Shown here piece by piece: positions 25,902-34,641 of a stretch of DNA of 64,000 nt (the stretch's first letter is position 1; each line of letters starts with the position of its first letter). Source of the stretch: Acidobacteriaceae bacterium (GTDB lineage: Bacteria > Acidobacteriota > Terriglobia > Terriglobales > Acidobacteriaceae); contig JASHOC010000204.1 in assembly GCA_030041305.1 (NCBI GenBank), positions 1 to 64,000 on the forward strand. The letters are read 5' to 3'. Under the pieces are notes generated by a model, which did not search any database, was not told where the DNA came from, and saw nothing but the letters and a program-made list of their open reading frames with translations. The position numbers and the translations under genes were made by a program.

Positions 25902-27962
25902 ATGATTTGGTCGTCCAAAGGTGTCGAATGGCGCCGCTTTTTTCGGCTCCCTGCCTTCATTTCCTTGGCGATGTTGCTTGCACTGGCAGTGTCTAAGCTG
26001 CCCGCGCAAGAAAATTGGGTTACTGTCGGCCCGGCGGGTGGCGACGCTCGGGCCTTTGCCGCAGCTCCCGGCCAGCCCAACCATCTTTACCTGGGCACCA
26101 CGGCCGGATGGATTTACGAATCTACCGATGGCGGCGCATCCTGGCATCATCTGGCCAGACTCGGCTCCTCTGAAGGCTTGATCCTCGATCACATCGTTGT
26201 GGACTCCCAGCGCCCCACCACGATTTACGCCGCTGGCTGGTGGGCCGACCGCAACGATGGCGGCTTGTGGGTGAGCCGCGACGCCGGCCAAAGCTGGACC
26301 GAAGTTCCAGGGCTGCACGGGCAGGCCATTCACGCATTCGTGCAGTCCCCATCCGATCCCCGCATCTTTTTGGCCGGCTCCCTCCAGGGAGTGTTCCGCA
26401 GCACCGATGGAGCCGCAACCTGGGAGCAGATCAGCCCTCCGGGCAGCCGCGAAATTCATGAGCTTGCCTCGCTCGCCGTCGATCCCCGCAATCCCGATAT
26501 TGTGTACGTGGGCACCTGGCACCTGCCCTGGAAGACCACGGACGGGGGCAAAACCTGGCGGCATATCGATCGAGGGCTGATTGTCGATTCTGACGTGTTT
26601 TCGATGGTCATCGATCCCGAAAAGCCGCGGACTCTTTATTTAAGCGCGTGCAGCGGAATTTACAAGAGCATTGACGCGGGCTTGCTCTTCCACAAAATTC
26701 AGGGCATCCCTTCGAGCGCCAGAAGGACGCGGGTGCTCGCTCAGGATCCGGAAAATCGCGATACCGTCTACGCCGGAACCACGGAGGGCCTTTACAAAAC
26801 CGTGAACGGAGGCCGCACCTTCCGCCGCATGACGGGTGACGACGTCATTGTGAACGATGTCTACGTCGATCCGCACGACTCGAATCATGTGCTGCTTGCC
26901 ACCGATCGCGGCGGAGTGCTGGCCAGTGAGGATGGCGGAAAGACCTTTCAATCGTCGAACACCGGGTTCTCGGGTCGCAAAGTGGACGCGCTGTTGGTGG
27001 ATCGCTCCAATCCCAAGCGCCTGTACGCGGGAGTGGTGAACGACAAGACCTATGGTGGCGCCTTCGTCTCCGATGACGGCGGCAATACGTGGAGGCAAAC
27101 CGGCGCCGGCCTGGATGGCCGTGATGTCTTCGCCCTGGCGCAAACCGAAGACGGCGCCCTGATCGCGGGCACCAACGACGGCATCTTCGTTCTCGACCCG
27201 CCCGCCGGCACAGACGTCACCTCGGGCGGGCTTACCTGGGAGTCGCGCAGCGCGATCGCCAACACCGTGGTGAAGACGGTGACCGAGACTCATTTTCGAA
27301 CCCGCGTCAACGTCGAAAAAACGGAGAAGGCGCCCGTCGTGGAACTCGATGGCTACGTGTTTTCGCTGGATGCGTCGGGTGACGTGTGGGTGGCCGCCAC
27401 CAGTTATGGGCTGCTGACGAGTCACGACAAGGGCGCGACCTGGCAAGGCGGTCCGGTGATGGGAACCAGCGACTACATTTCCGTCGCTGTGCAAGGGGAT
27501 CTGGTGGCGGCGGCGCGGCCCGGCGGCGTGGTTCTCTCGCGCGACAAAGGCGCAACCTGGCAGCCTTTGGGTTTGCCCACCATGCTTACGCGCATCCATC
27601 GCATCGCGTTCTCGCCCGACGGCACATTGTGGTTGGGCGCGCGCGAGGGGGTCTACTTTACCCGCGATCAGGGCAAATCGTGGCTCTGGATCAAGCGTCT
27701 ACCCTTCCGCGACGTAGATGACCTGAGCTACGACGCGCCCCTCAAGCGAATCCTTGTCAGCTCCCGCTCCAGCGATCAGATCTTCGCCATCGATCCCAAA
27801 ACCATGACCTGGAAATGGTGGCAAACCGGGTACCACATTGCTCTGATCCGCGCCATCGGCGACCGGCTGGTCGCCGCCTCACTCAACGACGGGGTGCTGC
27901 TCCAGCCCCACCCGGCCGTCATGGAGGATGCGCGCAGCGCCACCCCTCCGGCGAAGCACTGA
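25902..27962 (+). CDS. secreted BNR/VPS10-type beta-propeller protein
   Basis: A 686-residue protein with a signal peptide (FISLAMLLALAVSKLPAQ, about 17-36). Many BNR/Asp-box repeats follow: S-T-D-G-G-x-S/T-W forms such as STDGGASW, SRDAGQSW, TTDGGKTW, SEDGGKTF, SDDGGNTW and SHDKGATW, spaced about 45-60 residues apart. This indicates one or two multi-bladed propellers, as in sortilin/Ycf48-like photosystem assembly and sialidase-fold proteins. No catalytic residues of sialidases are evident. TATACT at 25864 could be its -10. Function unknown; likely periplasmic or extracellular. Confidence 0.75.
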   Translation: MIWSSKGVEWRRFFRLPAFISLAMLLALAVSKLPAQENWVTVGPAGGDARAFAAAPGQPNHLYLGTTAGWIYESTDGGASWHHLARLGSSEGLILDHIVVDSQRPTTIYAAGWWADRNDGGLWVSRDAGQSWTEVPGLHGQAIHAFVQSPSDPRIFLAGSLQGVFRSTDGAATWEQISPPGSREIHELASLAVDPRNPDIVYVGTWHLPWKTTDGGKTWRHIDRGLIVDSDVFSMVIDPEKPRTLYLSACSGIYKSIDAGLLFHKIQGIPSSARRTRVLAQDPENRDTVYAGTTEGLYKTVNGGRTFRRMTGDDVIVNDVYVDPHDSNHVLLATDRGGVLASEDGGKTFQSSNTGFSGRKVDALLVDRSNPKRLYAGVVNDKTYGGAFVSDDGGNTWRQTGAGLDGRDVFALAQTEDGALIAGTNDGIFVLDPPAGTDVTSGGLTWESRSAIANTVVKTVTETHFRTRVNVEKTEKAPVVELDGYVFSLDASGDVWVAATSYGLLTSHDKGATWQGGPVMGTSDYISVAVQGDLVAAARPGGVVLSRDKGATWQPLGLPTMLTRIHRIAFSPDGTLWLGAREGVYFTRDQGKSWLWIKRLPFRDVDDLSYDAPLKRILVSSRSSDQIFAIDPKTMTWKWWQTGYHIALIRAIGDRLVAASLNDGVLLQPHPAVMEDARSATPPAKH

Positions 27963-28035
27963 TCGCACGGGAAACGGGATCTGCGCCGGTCCCGGTCGCG
28001 CTTCGGTATCATCAAACCAGTGGAGGGCAATCCCT

Positions 28036-29187
28036 GTGGGCGCCAGCGCGCGTGCGGATTTTCGAACCGCCGATTTTCGAACCTATGACCGGCGGCTCGA
28101 GCCGGTAGCCGGGAAAGTCCTTGCGCAGGAACGGCTCGACGAAGCCGATGCCCTCGCTCTTTACGCCTCGCCGGACGTCCTGGCCGTGGGCTGGCTGGCC
28201 AACCACGTGCGCGAGCGGCTGCACGGCGATGTGACTTACTTCAATGTCAATCGCCATATCAACCCTACGAATGTCTGCGTGGCCGCGTGCAAGCTCTGCG
28301 CATTTGGACGCAAGAAAGGCGATCCCGCCGGCTACACTATGGGCCTTGAAGAAGCCTGGCAAACCGCGGCTTCCGGCTACTCTGAGGCGGTCACTGAGTT
28401 CCACATCGTCGGCGGCCTGCATCCTGACCTTCCCTTCGAGTTTTTCCTCGATTTGGTGCGCGGTCTCAAGAAGCGCTTTCCGCGGGTCCACATCAAGGCG
28501 TTCACCATGGTCGAGATCGCCTATCTCGCCCGCCGCGCCAAGCTCTCCGTCGAGCAAACCCTGCTCAAACTCCGCGAAGCCGGCGTCGATTCCATGCCCG
28601 GGGGCGGCGCGGAAATCTTCGCCCCGCGCGTCCGCGCCATCATCTGCGACCACAAAATCCACGGCGAGGAGTGGCTGGAGACCGCGCGCACCGCGCACCG
28701 GCTCGGCTTTAAGTCCAACGCCACCATGCTTTACGGACACATCGAAAACGACCCCGACCGCGTCGACCATCTCCTCAAGCTGCGCGCCCTCCAGGACGAA
28801 ACCGGCGGCTTCCAAACCTTTATCCCGCTCGCCTTTCATCCCCAAAACACGCCGCTCGACCACCTCCCGGTCACCACCGGCCTCACCGACATTCGCCAGA
28901 TCGCCGTCAGTCGCCTGGTCCTCGACAATTTTCCCCACATCAAGGCCTACTGGCAGATGCTGACCCCTAAAATCGCGCAGATTGCGCTTCGCTTCGGCGC
29001 CGACGACCTCGATGGCACCGTCATCGAAGAAAAAATCTACCACGACGCCGGCGCCACTACCCCCCAGGGCCTCACGCGCAGAGAACTTTGCCGCCTGATC
29101 ACAGAAGCCGGCCGCGTCCCTGTCGAGCGCGACACGCTGTATCATGCGGTCACGCGGACAGAAGACAGTTTTGTGGTGGCTGTATAG
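28036..29187 (+). CDS. mqnE: aminofutalosine synthase MqnE (radical SAM)
   Basis: A 383-residue radical SAM enzyme of the futalosine menaquinone pathway that joins SAM and the enolpyruvyl-benzoate product of MqnA. The 4Fe-4S motif CVAACKLC (C-x3-C-x2-C) follows NRHINPTN near residue 75. Other family elements are EFHIVGGLHPDLPFEFF and the C-terminal EEKIYHDAGATTPQ typical of MqnE rather than MqnC. GTG 28036 is preferred because GGAGGG lies about ten bases upstream. The other mqn genes are not in the window; a menG/ubiE methyltransferase lies at 43360. Confidence 0.9.
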   Translation: MGASARADFRTADFRTYDRRLEPVAGKVLAQERLDEADALALYASPDVLAVGWLANHVRERLHGDVTYFNVNRHINPTNVCVAACKLCAFGRKKGDPAGYTMGLEEAWQTAASGYSEAVTEFHIVGGLHPDLPFEFFLDLVRGLKKRFPRVHIKAFTMVEIAYLARRAKLSVEQTLLKLREAGVDSMPGGGAEIFAPRVRAIICDHKIHGEEWLETARTAHRLGFKSNATMLYGHIENDPDRVDHLLKLRALQDETGGFQTFIPLAFHPQNTPLDHLPVTTGLTDIRQIAVSRLVLDNFPHIKAYWQMLTPKIAQIALRFGADDLDGTVIEEKIYHDAGATTPQGLTRRELCRLITEAGRVPVERDTLYHAVTRTEDSFVVAV

Positions 29188-29205
29188 GATTTTTCCCTCC
29201 ATCGA

Positions 29206-30048
29206 ATGCAGGACCCGAGGAGCGTACGCATGGCGGCGGGAACCCTGGTTTTGAATCCGCAAGTGCATGGCAGGATCGATGCGGCGCTCGGCGCGGGGCG
29301 AGGGATTTTTGCCTTCGCGATCTTCGCGCTCGGCATGGAGACGCTGGTGTGCGCGCGCATGCCGCGGGAACCGCTGGGAGCGGGCTACAAAGCCGTCGCG
29401 GTCCTGCCGTGGCTGCCGGCGATTCCCTGGCTGGCGCTCGCCGGGGGAGCAGTGTGGATCGCATGCGGAATCGGGCTGTTGATCCGGCCCTGGCGTCGTG
29501 CGTCGGCCTTCCTGCTCGGTGCGCTCTACACAGCGGCGACACTGATGATCATTGTTCCGCGCTATGTGGCCAAGCCAGGCGACATGGGATTGCGAACTGT
29601 GGTGTTCGAGCCGCTCGCGCTGGCGTGTATCGCGTTTTTGGCGCCGGGGCCCGCGGCGGTTCCGGCCTGGCTGGGGCGTGTGAGCCGGATGGTCTTTGCC
29701 GTGGCGATGCTGGTTTTCGGCGTGGACCATTTTCTCGCGCTGAGGGGAATCGGCACGCTGGTTCCCCACTGGATTCCCTGGCATGTCTTCTGGGTCGCGT
29801 TTTTTGGAGCGGTGTTTGTTCTGGCCGGCGCATGTATTGGCATGGGGAGATTTGAGCGCGGGAGCTGGGTGGCAATCGGTCTGATGTTTGCCGTTTGGGT
29901 GGTGACGCTGCACGTGCCGCGGACGCTGGGTTGGTTGGGGATTCCAGGGGCGATCACCGATCCGGACGAGTGGTCGAGCTTATTGATCGCGGTGGGGTTG
30001 TGGGGCGGGTCGTGGGCCGTGGCGCGAGGGCTGTCCCGCGCAGAGTGA
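29206..30048 (+). CDS. DoxX-like integral membrane protein
   Basis: A 280-residue protein with about eight hydrophobic segments that look like two repeats of a four-helix DoxX-type bundle (FAIFALGMETLVCARMP, then FAVAMLVFGVDHFLALRG). Each half begins with a similar helix followed by a short loop and a P-W-L/I-P-W element. It starts 18 bases after mqnE; Met at 29230 is an alternative. Function unknown. Proximity to a menaquinone gene and the DoxX resemblance hint at a quinone or redox role, but this is weak. Confidence 0.6.
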   Translation: MQDPRSVRMAAGTLVLNPQVHGRIDAALGAGRGIFAFAIFALGMETLVCARMPREPLGAGYKAVAVLPWLPAIPWLALAGGAVWIACGIGLLIRPWRRASAFLLGALYTAATLMIIVPRYVAKPGDMGLRTVVFEPLALACIAFLAPGPAAVPAWLGRVSRMVFAVAMLVFGVDHFLALRGIGTLVPHWIPWHVFWVAFFGAVFVLAGACIGMGRFERGSWVAIGLMFAVWVVTLHVPRTLGWLGIPGAITDPDEWSSLLIAVGLWGGSWAVARGLSRAE

Positions 30049-30156
30049 TTCACGCGATTTTCAGGTATTGAGTAAAATTTCCTCGTTACGAGCGTCGCCG
30101 ACGCGCGGTTGACTGCTTACTCTGAACTGGTCGTCGCCATCTGAACCAATGGCGCC

Positions 30157-31449
30157 TCATTCCTGCCGCACCACTTCACCATTCTTCATCACGAAGCGCA
30201 CGTGCTCCACCACGGAAATATCGTCCAGAGGATTGCCGGGTACGGCAATCACGTCGGCGTAATAGCCCGGCTTCAGCTCGCCCATCTGTCTCGCCCATCC
30301 CAGCAGCTTGGCCCCGTTGATCATATCGGCCTGCAGAACCGCGAGAGGTTTCATGCCAAACCGCACCATCAGGGTCAGCTCGTGCGCCTGTGTGCCGTGG
30401 GGAAACGGCCCCACGTCCGAGCCCACGGCGAAGGGAATACCGGCGGCAACCTGCTTCTTGAATTCGGCAATCTTGTAATCGAGCAGCGCGCCTTCGCTGG
30501 CCGCCTCCGTGGCCGAACTCGTGTGATGCGCAAAATAATCGAAAATCGTGAACGTCGGCACGGCAAAAATGCCTTTCTCCTTCATCAGCCGCATGGTTTC
30601 GTCGCTGAGCTGGGTGGCGTGGTCAATCGACGCCACTCCGGCCTCGGCTGCATAGTGCGTGCCCGGCTCGCCCTGGGCGTGCACGCCCACGACCATGCCT
30701 AGCCGGTGCGCCTCTTCGACCGCCGCTGCCAGTTGTTCCTCGGTGTACTGGTAAGGCGTGTGCAGCACGCCGTCAATCATCCGGTCCGCTCCCGTTTCGT
30801 AAACCTTGGCGAAATCCGCGCCCTCCTTGTGCTGCTCCCGCATCACCTCGATGATCTGCTCCGCATCGTTGGCGTAATCGGCGTTCGAAAGCACGTGTTG
30901 CGCGGGATTGAAGCGGTTGGCGTCCTCGTGCCCACCCAGAATGTCGATGGCGTTGGCCGAAACGCGCAGCCGCGGCCCGGGAATGATCCCCTGGTTAATG
31001 GCGTCACGCACGGCGGTGCTGGCCGAGCCGGCGCCTTCCGTGCCCATGTCGCGCTCCGCCGTAAAGCCGGCCATCAGGTCGGCTTTAGCCGCCTGCTCGG
31101 CCAGGATGGTGCGCCAGGGCACGGACTCCTCGATGGTCTGCATGTCTTCGGCGCCGGGATGCAGAAACAGATGTACGTGCGCATCGACCATCCCGGGCAG
31201 CAGCGTGGCGTCGCCGAGATCGATGATTCTCGCGCCCTGGGGATGATCGACGGCTGTTCCCACGGCGCGGATCCGTTCGCCTTCCACGAGCACTTCGCCC
31301 GGTTCGAGCAGGTTTCCGGTGTCAACCTCCAGCAGCCGCGCCGCGCGAATCACGATCGGCGCCGCGGGCTGCTGTGGGGCGCTGACGACGCTCAGAGCGA
31401 GGATGGCGCAAAGCAAAAGGCTGCCAGCGCGCTTGGTAGTGGTCGGCAT
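30157..31449 (-). CDS. secreted amidohydrolase (imidazolonepropionase-like/Xaa-Pro dipeptidase family)
   Basis: A 430-residue metal-dependent hydrolase with a signal peptide (SLLLCAILALSVVSAP). The amidohydrolase fold shows the first metal site DAHVHLFLHPG (near residue 90), later histidines in VVGVHAQGEPGTHYAAEAG and SIDHATQLSD, and the C-terminal aspartate region AVGSDVGPFPHG. Related secreted enzymes hydrolyse Xaa-Pro or N-acyl dipeptides. A two-gene hypothetical unit lies just upstream on the same strand, 39 bases away, so it may be the third gene of that unit. Confidence 0.85.
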   Translation of the reverse strand: MPTTTKRAGSLLLCAILALSVVSAPQQPAAPIVIRAARLLEVDTGNLLEPGEVLVEGERIRAVGTAVDHPQGARIIDLGDATLLPGMVDAHVHLFLHPGAEDMQTIEESVPWRTILAEQAAKADLMAGFTAERDMGTEGAGSASTAVRDAINQGIIPGPRLRVSANAIDILGGHEDANRFNPAQHVLSNADYANDAEQIIEVMREQHKEGADFAKVYETGADRMIDGVLHTPYQYTEEQLAAAVEEAHRLGMVVGVHAQGEPGTHYAAEAGVASIDHATQLSDETMRLMKEKGIFAVPTFTIFDYFAHHTSSATEAASEGALLDYKIAEFKKQVAAGIPFAVGSDVGPFPHGTQAHELTLMVRFGMKPLAVLQADMINGAKLLGWARQMGELKPGYYADVIAVPGNPLDDISVVEHVRFVMKNGEVVRQE

Positions 31450-31488
31450 GCGTACGACTATAACAAGGTTCAGAGCCAGACGAGGAGC

Positions 31489-31839
31489 CTAATGAACTGT
31501 GCCGCTCAAATCCCACATGCTCGCCTGAGTATTCCAGAACAGCCGATATTTCTTTCCGCCCACAATAGGCAATGTAACCGTGATCGTTGCTTCGTCTTCA
31601 CGAGTCGTAGTTACTCGAATCTGGTCGCCGGTGATGTCGGCGTCCTTCTGCGCGTCAATCTGAATCTGCTGCCATTTGTCGCTGCTTCGAAACTCGATGG
31701 TCACCTGGGAAGTTGAATCATTGCGGACAATCGAGTACACCGCCGGCGCCATCTGAGGCGAAGCAGGGTCCGCTAATCCAGCACCAATGGTGCAAAGCGC
31801 CGCCATTGCCGCGGCTACGGCGAGCAATTGTCGCATCAT
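31489..31839 (-). CDS. small secreted protein of unknown function
   Basis: A 116-residue protein with a signal peptide (LLAVAAAMAALCTIGAGLA) and a beta-rich body (VTIEFRSSDKWQQIQIDAQ, then a TITVTLPIVGGKKYRLFW stretch). It opens with two consecutive ATG codons; the first overlaps the stop of the upstream membrane-protein gene as ATGA, so the two are translationally coupled. I do not recognise a family. It is probably periplasmic. Confidence 0.65.
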   Translation of the reverse strand: MMRQLLAVAAAMAALCTIGAGLADPASPQMAPAVYSIVRNDSTSQVTIEFRSSDKWQQIQIDAQKDADITGDQIRVTTTREDEATITVTLPIVGGKKYRLFWNTQASMWDLSGTVH

Positions 31840-32162
31840 TGGCCTCCTCCTTTCCGTCCCAGCAGGTAGCCGGCGACGGTTCCAAACAAGCCCATCGCCG
31901 GGGCGATCTGGTCGTTACTGTACCCAGCACAGATGAGGACAATGGTGCCCACCAGGATAAGCACCAGGGCGTAGGCGCGAATGGCATCCTCGGCTGAAGC
32001 GGCCTTCTTCCATAGCACGAAGGAAAGCGCGGCAATAACTATCACGCCCAAACCGATAACGATCAGTGCGAGCTGTCCTTCGGAGCTTGAGAGGAAGTTT
32101 GTACCGAGTGCAGGCGCGTGCGCAGTTGCGCCCGCAGGTGGCGAGTTGGCAACTTGAATCAT
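31836..32162 (-). CDS. 108-residue membrane protein of unknown function
   Basis: It starts at ATG 32162 (MIQVANSPPAG) after GAGG. A proline/alanine N-terminus is followed by two TM helices (LALIVIGLGVIVIAALSFVL, about 31-50, and ALVLILVGTIVLICAGY, about 65-81) and a short glycine-rich end (GLFGTVAGYLLGRKGGGQ). The frame stays open well upstream, but that part encodes no recognisable protein and covers the decayed acyl-CoA dehydrogenase fragment on the same strand. Coupled to the secreted protein downstream by a four-base overlap. Confidence 0.65.
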   Translation of the reverse strand: MIQVANSPPAGATAHAPALGTNFLSSSEGQLALIVIGLGVIVIAALSFVLWKKAASAEDAIRAYALVLILVGTIVLICAGYSNDQIAPAMGLFGTVAGYLLGRKGGGQ

Positions 32163-32248
32163 AGGACCTCGGATCAAACGGTCGCAGGAATCCTGGGGAT
32201 TCGTGACAACATTAAAGCACGAATGAGAACCCCAGACAATGCAGATTC

Positions 32249-32425
32249 TTAATACGCAGCGATGCCGGTGAGTTGTTGGCCGAGGATCAGTGTGTGTATG
32301 TCGTTTGTCCCCTCGTGCGTTTTCACCGACTCGAGATTCGTGCTGTGGCGCGTGATTGGGTAATCCTCGGCAATTCCATTCGCCCCCAAAATGTCGCGCG
32401 CCATCCGCTCGCACTCGAGGGCCAT
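32249..32425 (-). pseudogene. duplicated C-terminal fragment of an acyl-CoA dehydrogenase gene
   Basis: Fifty-eight codons plus stop reproduce the C-terminus of the intact acyl-CoA dehydrogenase encoded at 34642-35829: 48 of 58 residues match by eye, including RDILGANGI-EDYPI-RHS, NLESVKT-EGT and DIHTLILG. The DNA is also clearly similar. Homology stops abruptly at 32425. The fragment lies on the other side of the sensor-kinase gene from the parent, in the same orientation, so a tandem duplication with later loss is likely. A longer open frame to 32548 has no homology. Confidence 0.8.
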
Positions 32426-32614
32426 CCTTGGCGCCGCCGGCGCGTTGCCTGCTGGCTGGGCGGTTGCGGTGAAGGCCGTCACTCCAGTCGACGTGAGTGC
32501 AGACAGAATCCACGCACAGAAAGAGCGATGCTTCGGCATGCATACCACTATGCCGTATTCACTCCGGCGTGTCGATGCGTTTTTGGAATTGTCGCTGAAT
32601 GCGCCGGGCTGGAT

Positions 32615-34399
32615 TTACGCCGGAGCTGCCGAAGCGCTGTCCGCCCCACCGAACGCCGCTATCTCAACATGGGCGGTAAGCGGCAGCCGGACGACAAACG
32701 CCGCGCCGCGTGTCGCGCCGCCTTCGCCACGGGAACGCACCACGATGCTCCCCCCATGGCGCTTCACGATTTCTCTGGTGATCCAAAGCCCCAGTCCCGT
32801 ACCCACATCTTCTTTGGTGGTGAAGAAAGGCTCGAAAATTCGCTCCACGTCCTCGCGCGCAACGCCCGGTCCGTCGTCCTCAAACGTAATCTCAATTACC
32901 CCGCCGTCCGCATCCTGCGCGTGCCGCGACCGCACAACAATCGTCCCGTTCATGTCCACCGCGTCAGCCGCGTTGGCGATCAAATTCGCCACCGCGTGGC
33001 GCAGTTCGCCCGGAATTCCCCAGACCGGCGGGCAATCGCCGTAATCGCGCTCAACGGCGATGTTCTTGTTCTTCAGTCGGTTCGAATGCAGTTTCAGCAC
33101 CAATTCGATCAAATCCGGAATTTCGATCGGTTCCGGAACCTTCGACTCGCGATAGAAACCAAGCGTCTGGCGCGTCAAGTGCGCCAGACGATCCAGCTCC
33201 TGATCCGCCAGAGTGAGGCTTTGCGCCACCATCGCCGCGTCCTCTGAGCTCCTGGCGATGTAAATCAGGTTCATGATGGCTTCCAGGGGATTATTAATCT
33301 CGTGCGCCATCGTCGCTGAAAGCCTGGCCGCCGCGGCCAGTTTTTCCGCCCGGCGCGCCATCGCCTGCGCTTTCCGTTCCCGGGTTACGTCGCGGAACAC
33401 CAGCACCACGCCCAGAATCCGGCCCCGCTCATCGCGGATCGGAGCGGCGCTGTCTTCAATGGGAATCAAGGTCCCGTTGCTGTTGCGAACCACGGTGTGA
33501 TTGGCGAGCTCGGCAAGCGACCCGAACTCCAGCACCCTCTTCACCGGATCTTCCGCCGGCTCGCCGGTGAGCTCGTTGAAAATGGGAAACACGTCCTTGC
33601 TGTCTTTCTTCAAGGCTTCGATTGCCGGCGTGCCCAACAGCCTCTCCGCCACCGGATTCATGAAGGTTACGCCGCCGCTTTGGTCGGTGGCGATCACCGC
33701 GTCGCCAATGCTGGTCAGCGTCACCCTGAGCCATTGCTCGCGCGCCCGCATCTCCGCCGCGTGTTTCTCGCGCATCCCGATCTCGCGCAGAATGCTGTAG
33801 GCGAGCACCACCAATCCCACCACGGCGAGCAGGTTGCTCAGGTAGATGCTGGCAACCGTTCTCTGCTCGCTCTCTTGGTATTGTCCCTCACGCGCCGCTT
33901 CCAGCAGATCTTCCTGGTGCTGCAACTCTCCAATCACGCCGCGGATCTTGTCCATCAGCCCGGCGTCGGAAAAAACCAGCGCCTTGGCGCTGTTCTTTTC
34001 GCCCGCCCGGTAAAGGGAAATGGTCTGGGCAAGTTCCGCCAGCTTCAATTGGCACATGTTGCCAAGCTGGGTCACCAGCGTCCGTTCTTCTGGATTCGCG
34101 GCGGTCAGCCGCGCCAGAGCTTCAATGTGCGGCTGCACCTGCGCGAACGCCTCGTCGTATGGAGCCAGGTATGTCTCGTCGCCCGTGTAGAGAAAACCAC
34201 GTTGTCCCGACTGAGCATTGAGCAGCAGCGCTTCCGTTTCGCTCAGTTGGTACAACACGTCGCGGGTGCTTGCGACACGTTTCTGGTTGCTGGTTTGTAC
34301 GTTGAGCTCCCGCCGGGTGACGAAGGAATTGGCAAACAACACCGCCAGCAGGATGGCGAATCCGGCAATGACGGTAACGCGCTTATTGGTGTTCTGCAT
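32615..34399 (-). CDS. membrane sensor histidine kinase with CHASE3 and PAS domains
   Basis: A 594-residue kinase. TM1 lies at residues about 8-25, an extracytoplasmic CHASE3 domain at about 35-175 (LLNAQSGQRGFLYTGDETYL), TM2 at about 187-205, a PAS domain at about 225-345 (VIATDQSGGVTFMNPVAERLLG), the HisKA H-box SATMAHEINNPLEAIMN and the HATPase_c boxes NLIANAADAV, DDGPGV and TGLGLWI. No response regulator is adjacent, so it is an orphan. ATG 34399 is the natural start ahead of TM1; a longer open frame would overlap the next gene. Confidence 0.9.
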   Translation of the reverse strand: MQNTNKRVTVIAGFAILLAVLFANSFVTRRELNVQTSNQKRVASTRDVLYQLSETEALLLNAQSGQRGFLYTGDETYLAPYDEAFAQVQPHIEALARLTAANPEERTLVTQLGNMCQLKLAELAQTISLYRAGEKNSAKALVFSDAGLMDKIRGVIGELQHQEDLLEAAREGQYQESEQRTVASIYLSNLLAVVGLVVLAYSILREIGMREKHAAEMRAREQWLRVTLTSIGDAVIATDQSGGVTFMNPVAERLLGTPAIEALKKDSKDVFPIFNELTGEPAEDPVKRVLEFGSLAELANHTVVRNSNGTLIPIEDSAAPIRDERGRILGVVLVFRDVTRERKAQAMARRAEKLAAAARLSATMAHEINNPLEAIMNLIYIARSSEDAAMVAQSLTLADQELDRLAHLTRQTLGFYRESKVPEPIEIPDLIELVLKLHSNRLKNKNIAVERDYGDCPPVWGIPGELRHAVANLIANAADAVDMNGTIVVRSRHAQDADGGVIEITFEDDGPGVAREDVERIFEPFFTTKEDVGTGLGLWITREIVKRHGGSIVVRSRGEGGATRGAAFVVRLPLTAHVEIAAFGGADSASAAPA

Positions 34400-34641
34400 C
34401 GTCTGTTTCGGGTGGTGGTGAAGGCCCGGGGAAGGAATCGGTACGGTTGACAATCTACTGGACTTACGCCAGCCCATTTGGTGAGCAACCAAGGCCAGTT
34501 CGGCGTGGTTGCGGGAACCCCCGGACGCAAACCGATTTCCCGGGTAAACAGGGCCGCTGCCCGAGCTGTGAGTAGGCTTTTGGCCTTCTCCGCCAAGAGT
34601 CCGCTTCGGGGGGCGGCGGCCGACCCCGCAACACCTTTCGT

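Noticed and set aside
28012-29913. Open frame of 633 codons on the minus strand
   Set aside because: It lies opposite mqnE and the DoxX-like gene, both strongly supported; no recognisable protein.
32426-32548. Extension of the acyl-CoA dehydrogenase fragment into a 99-codon protein
   Set aside because: Homology to the parent gene stops at 32425; the extra codons match nothing and lack a ribosome-binding site.
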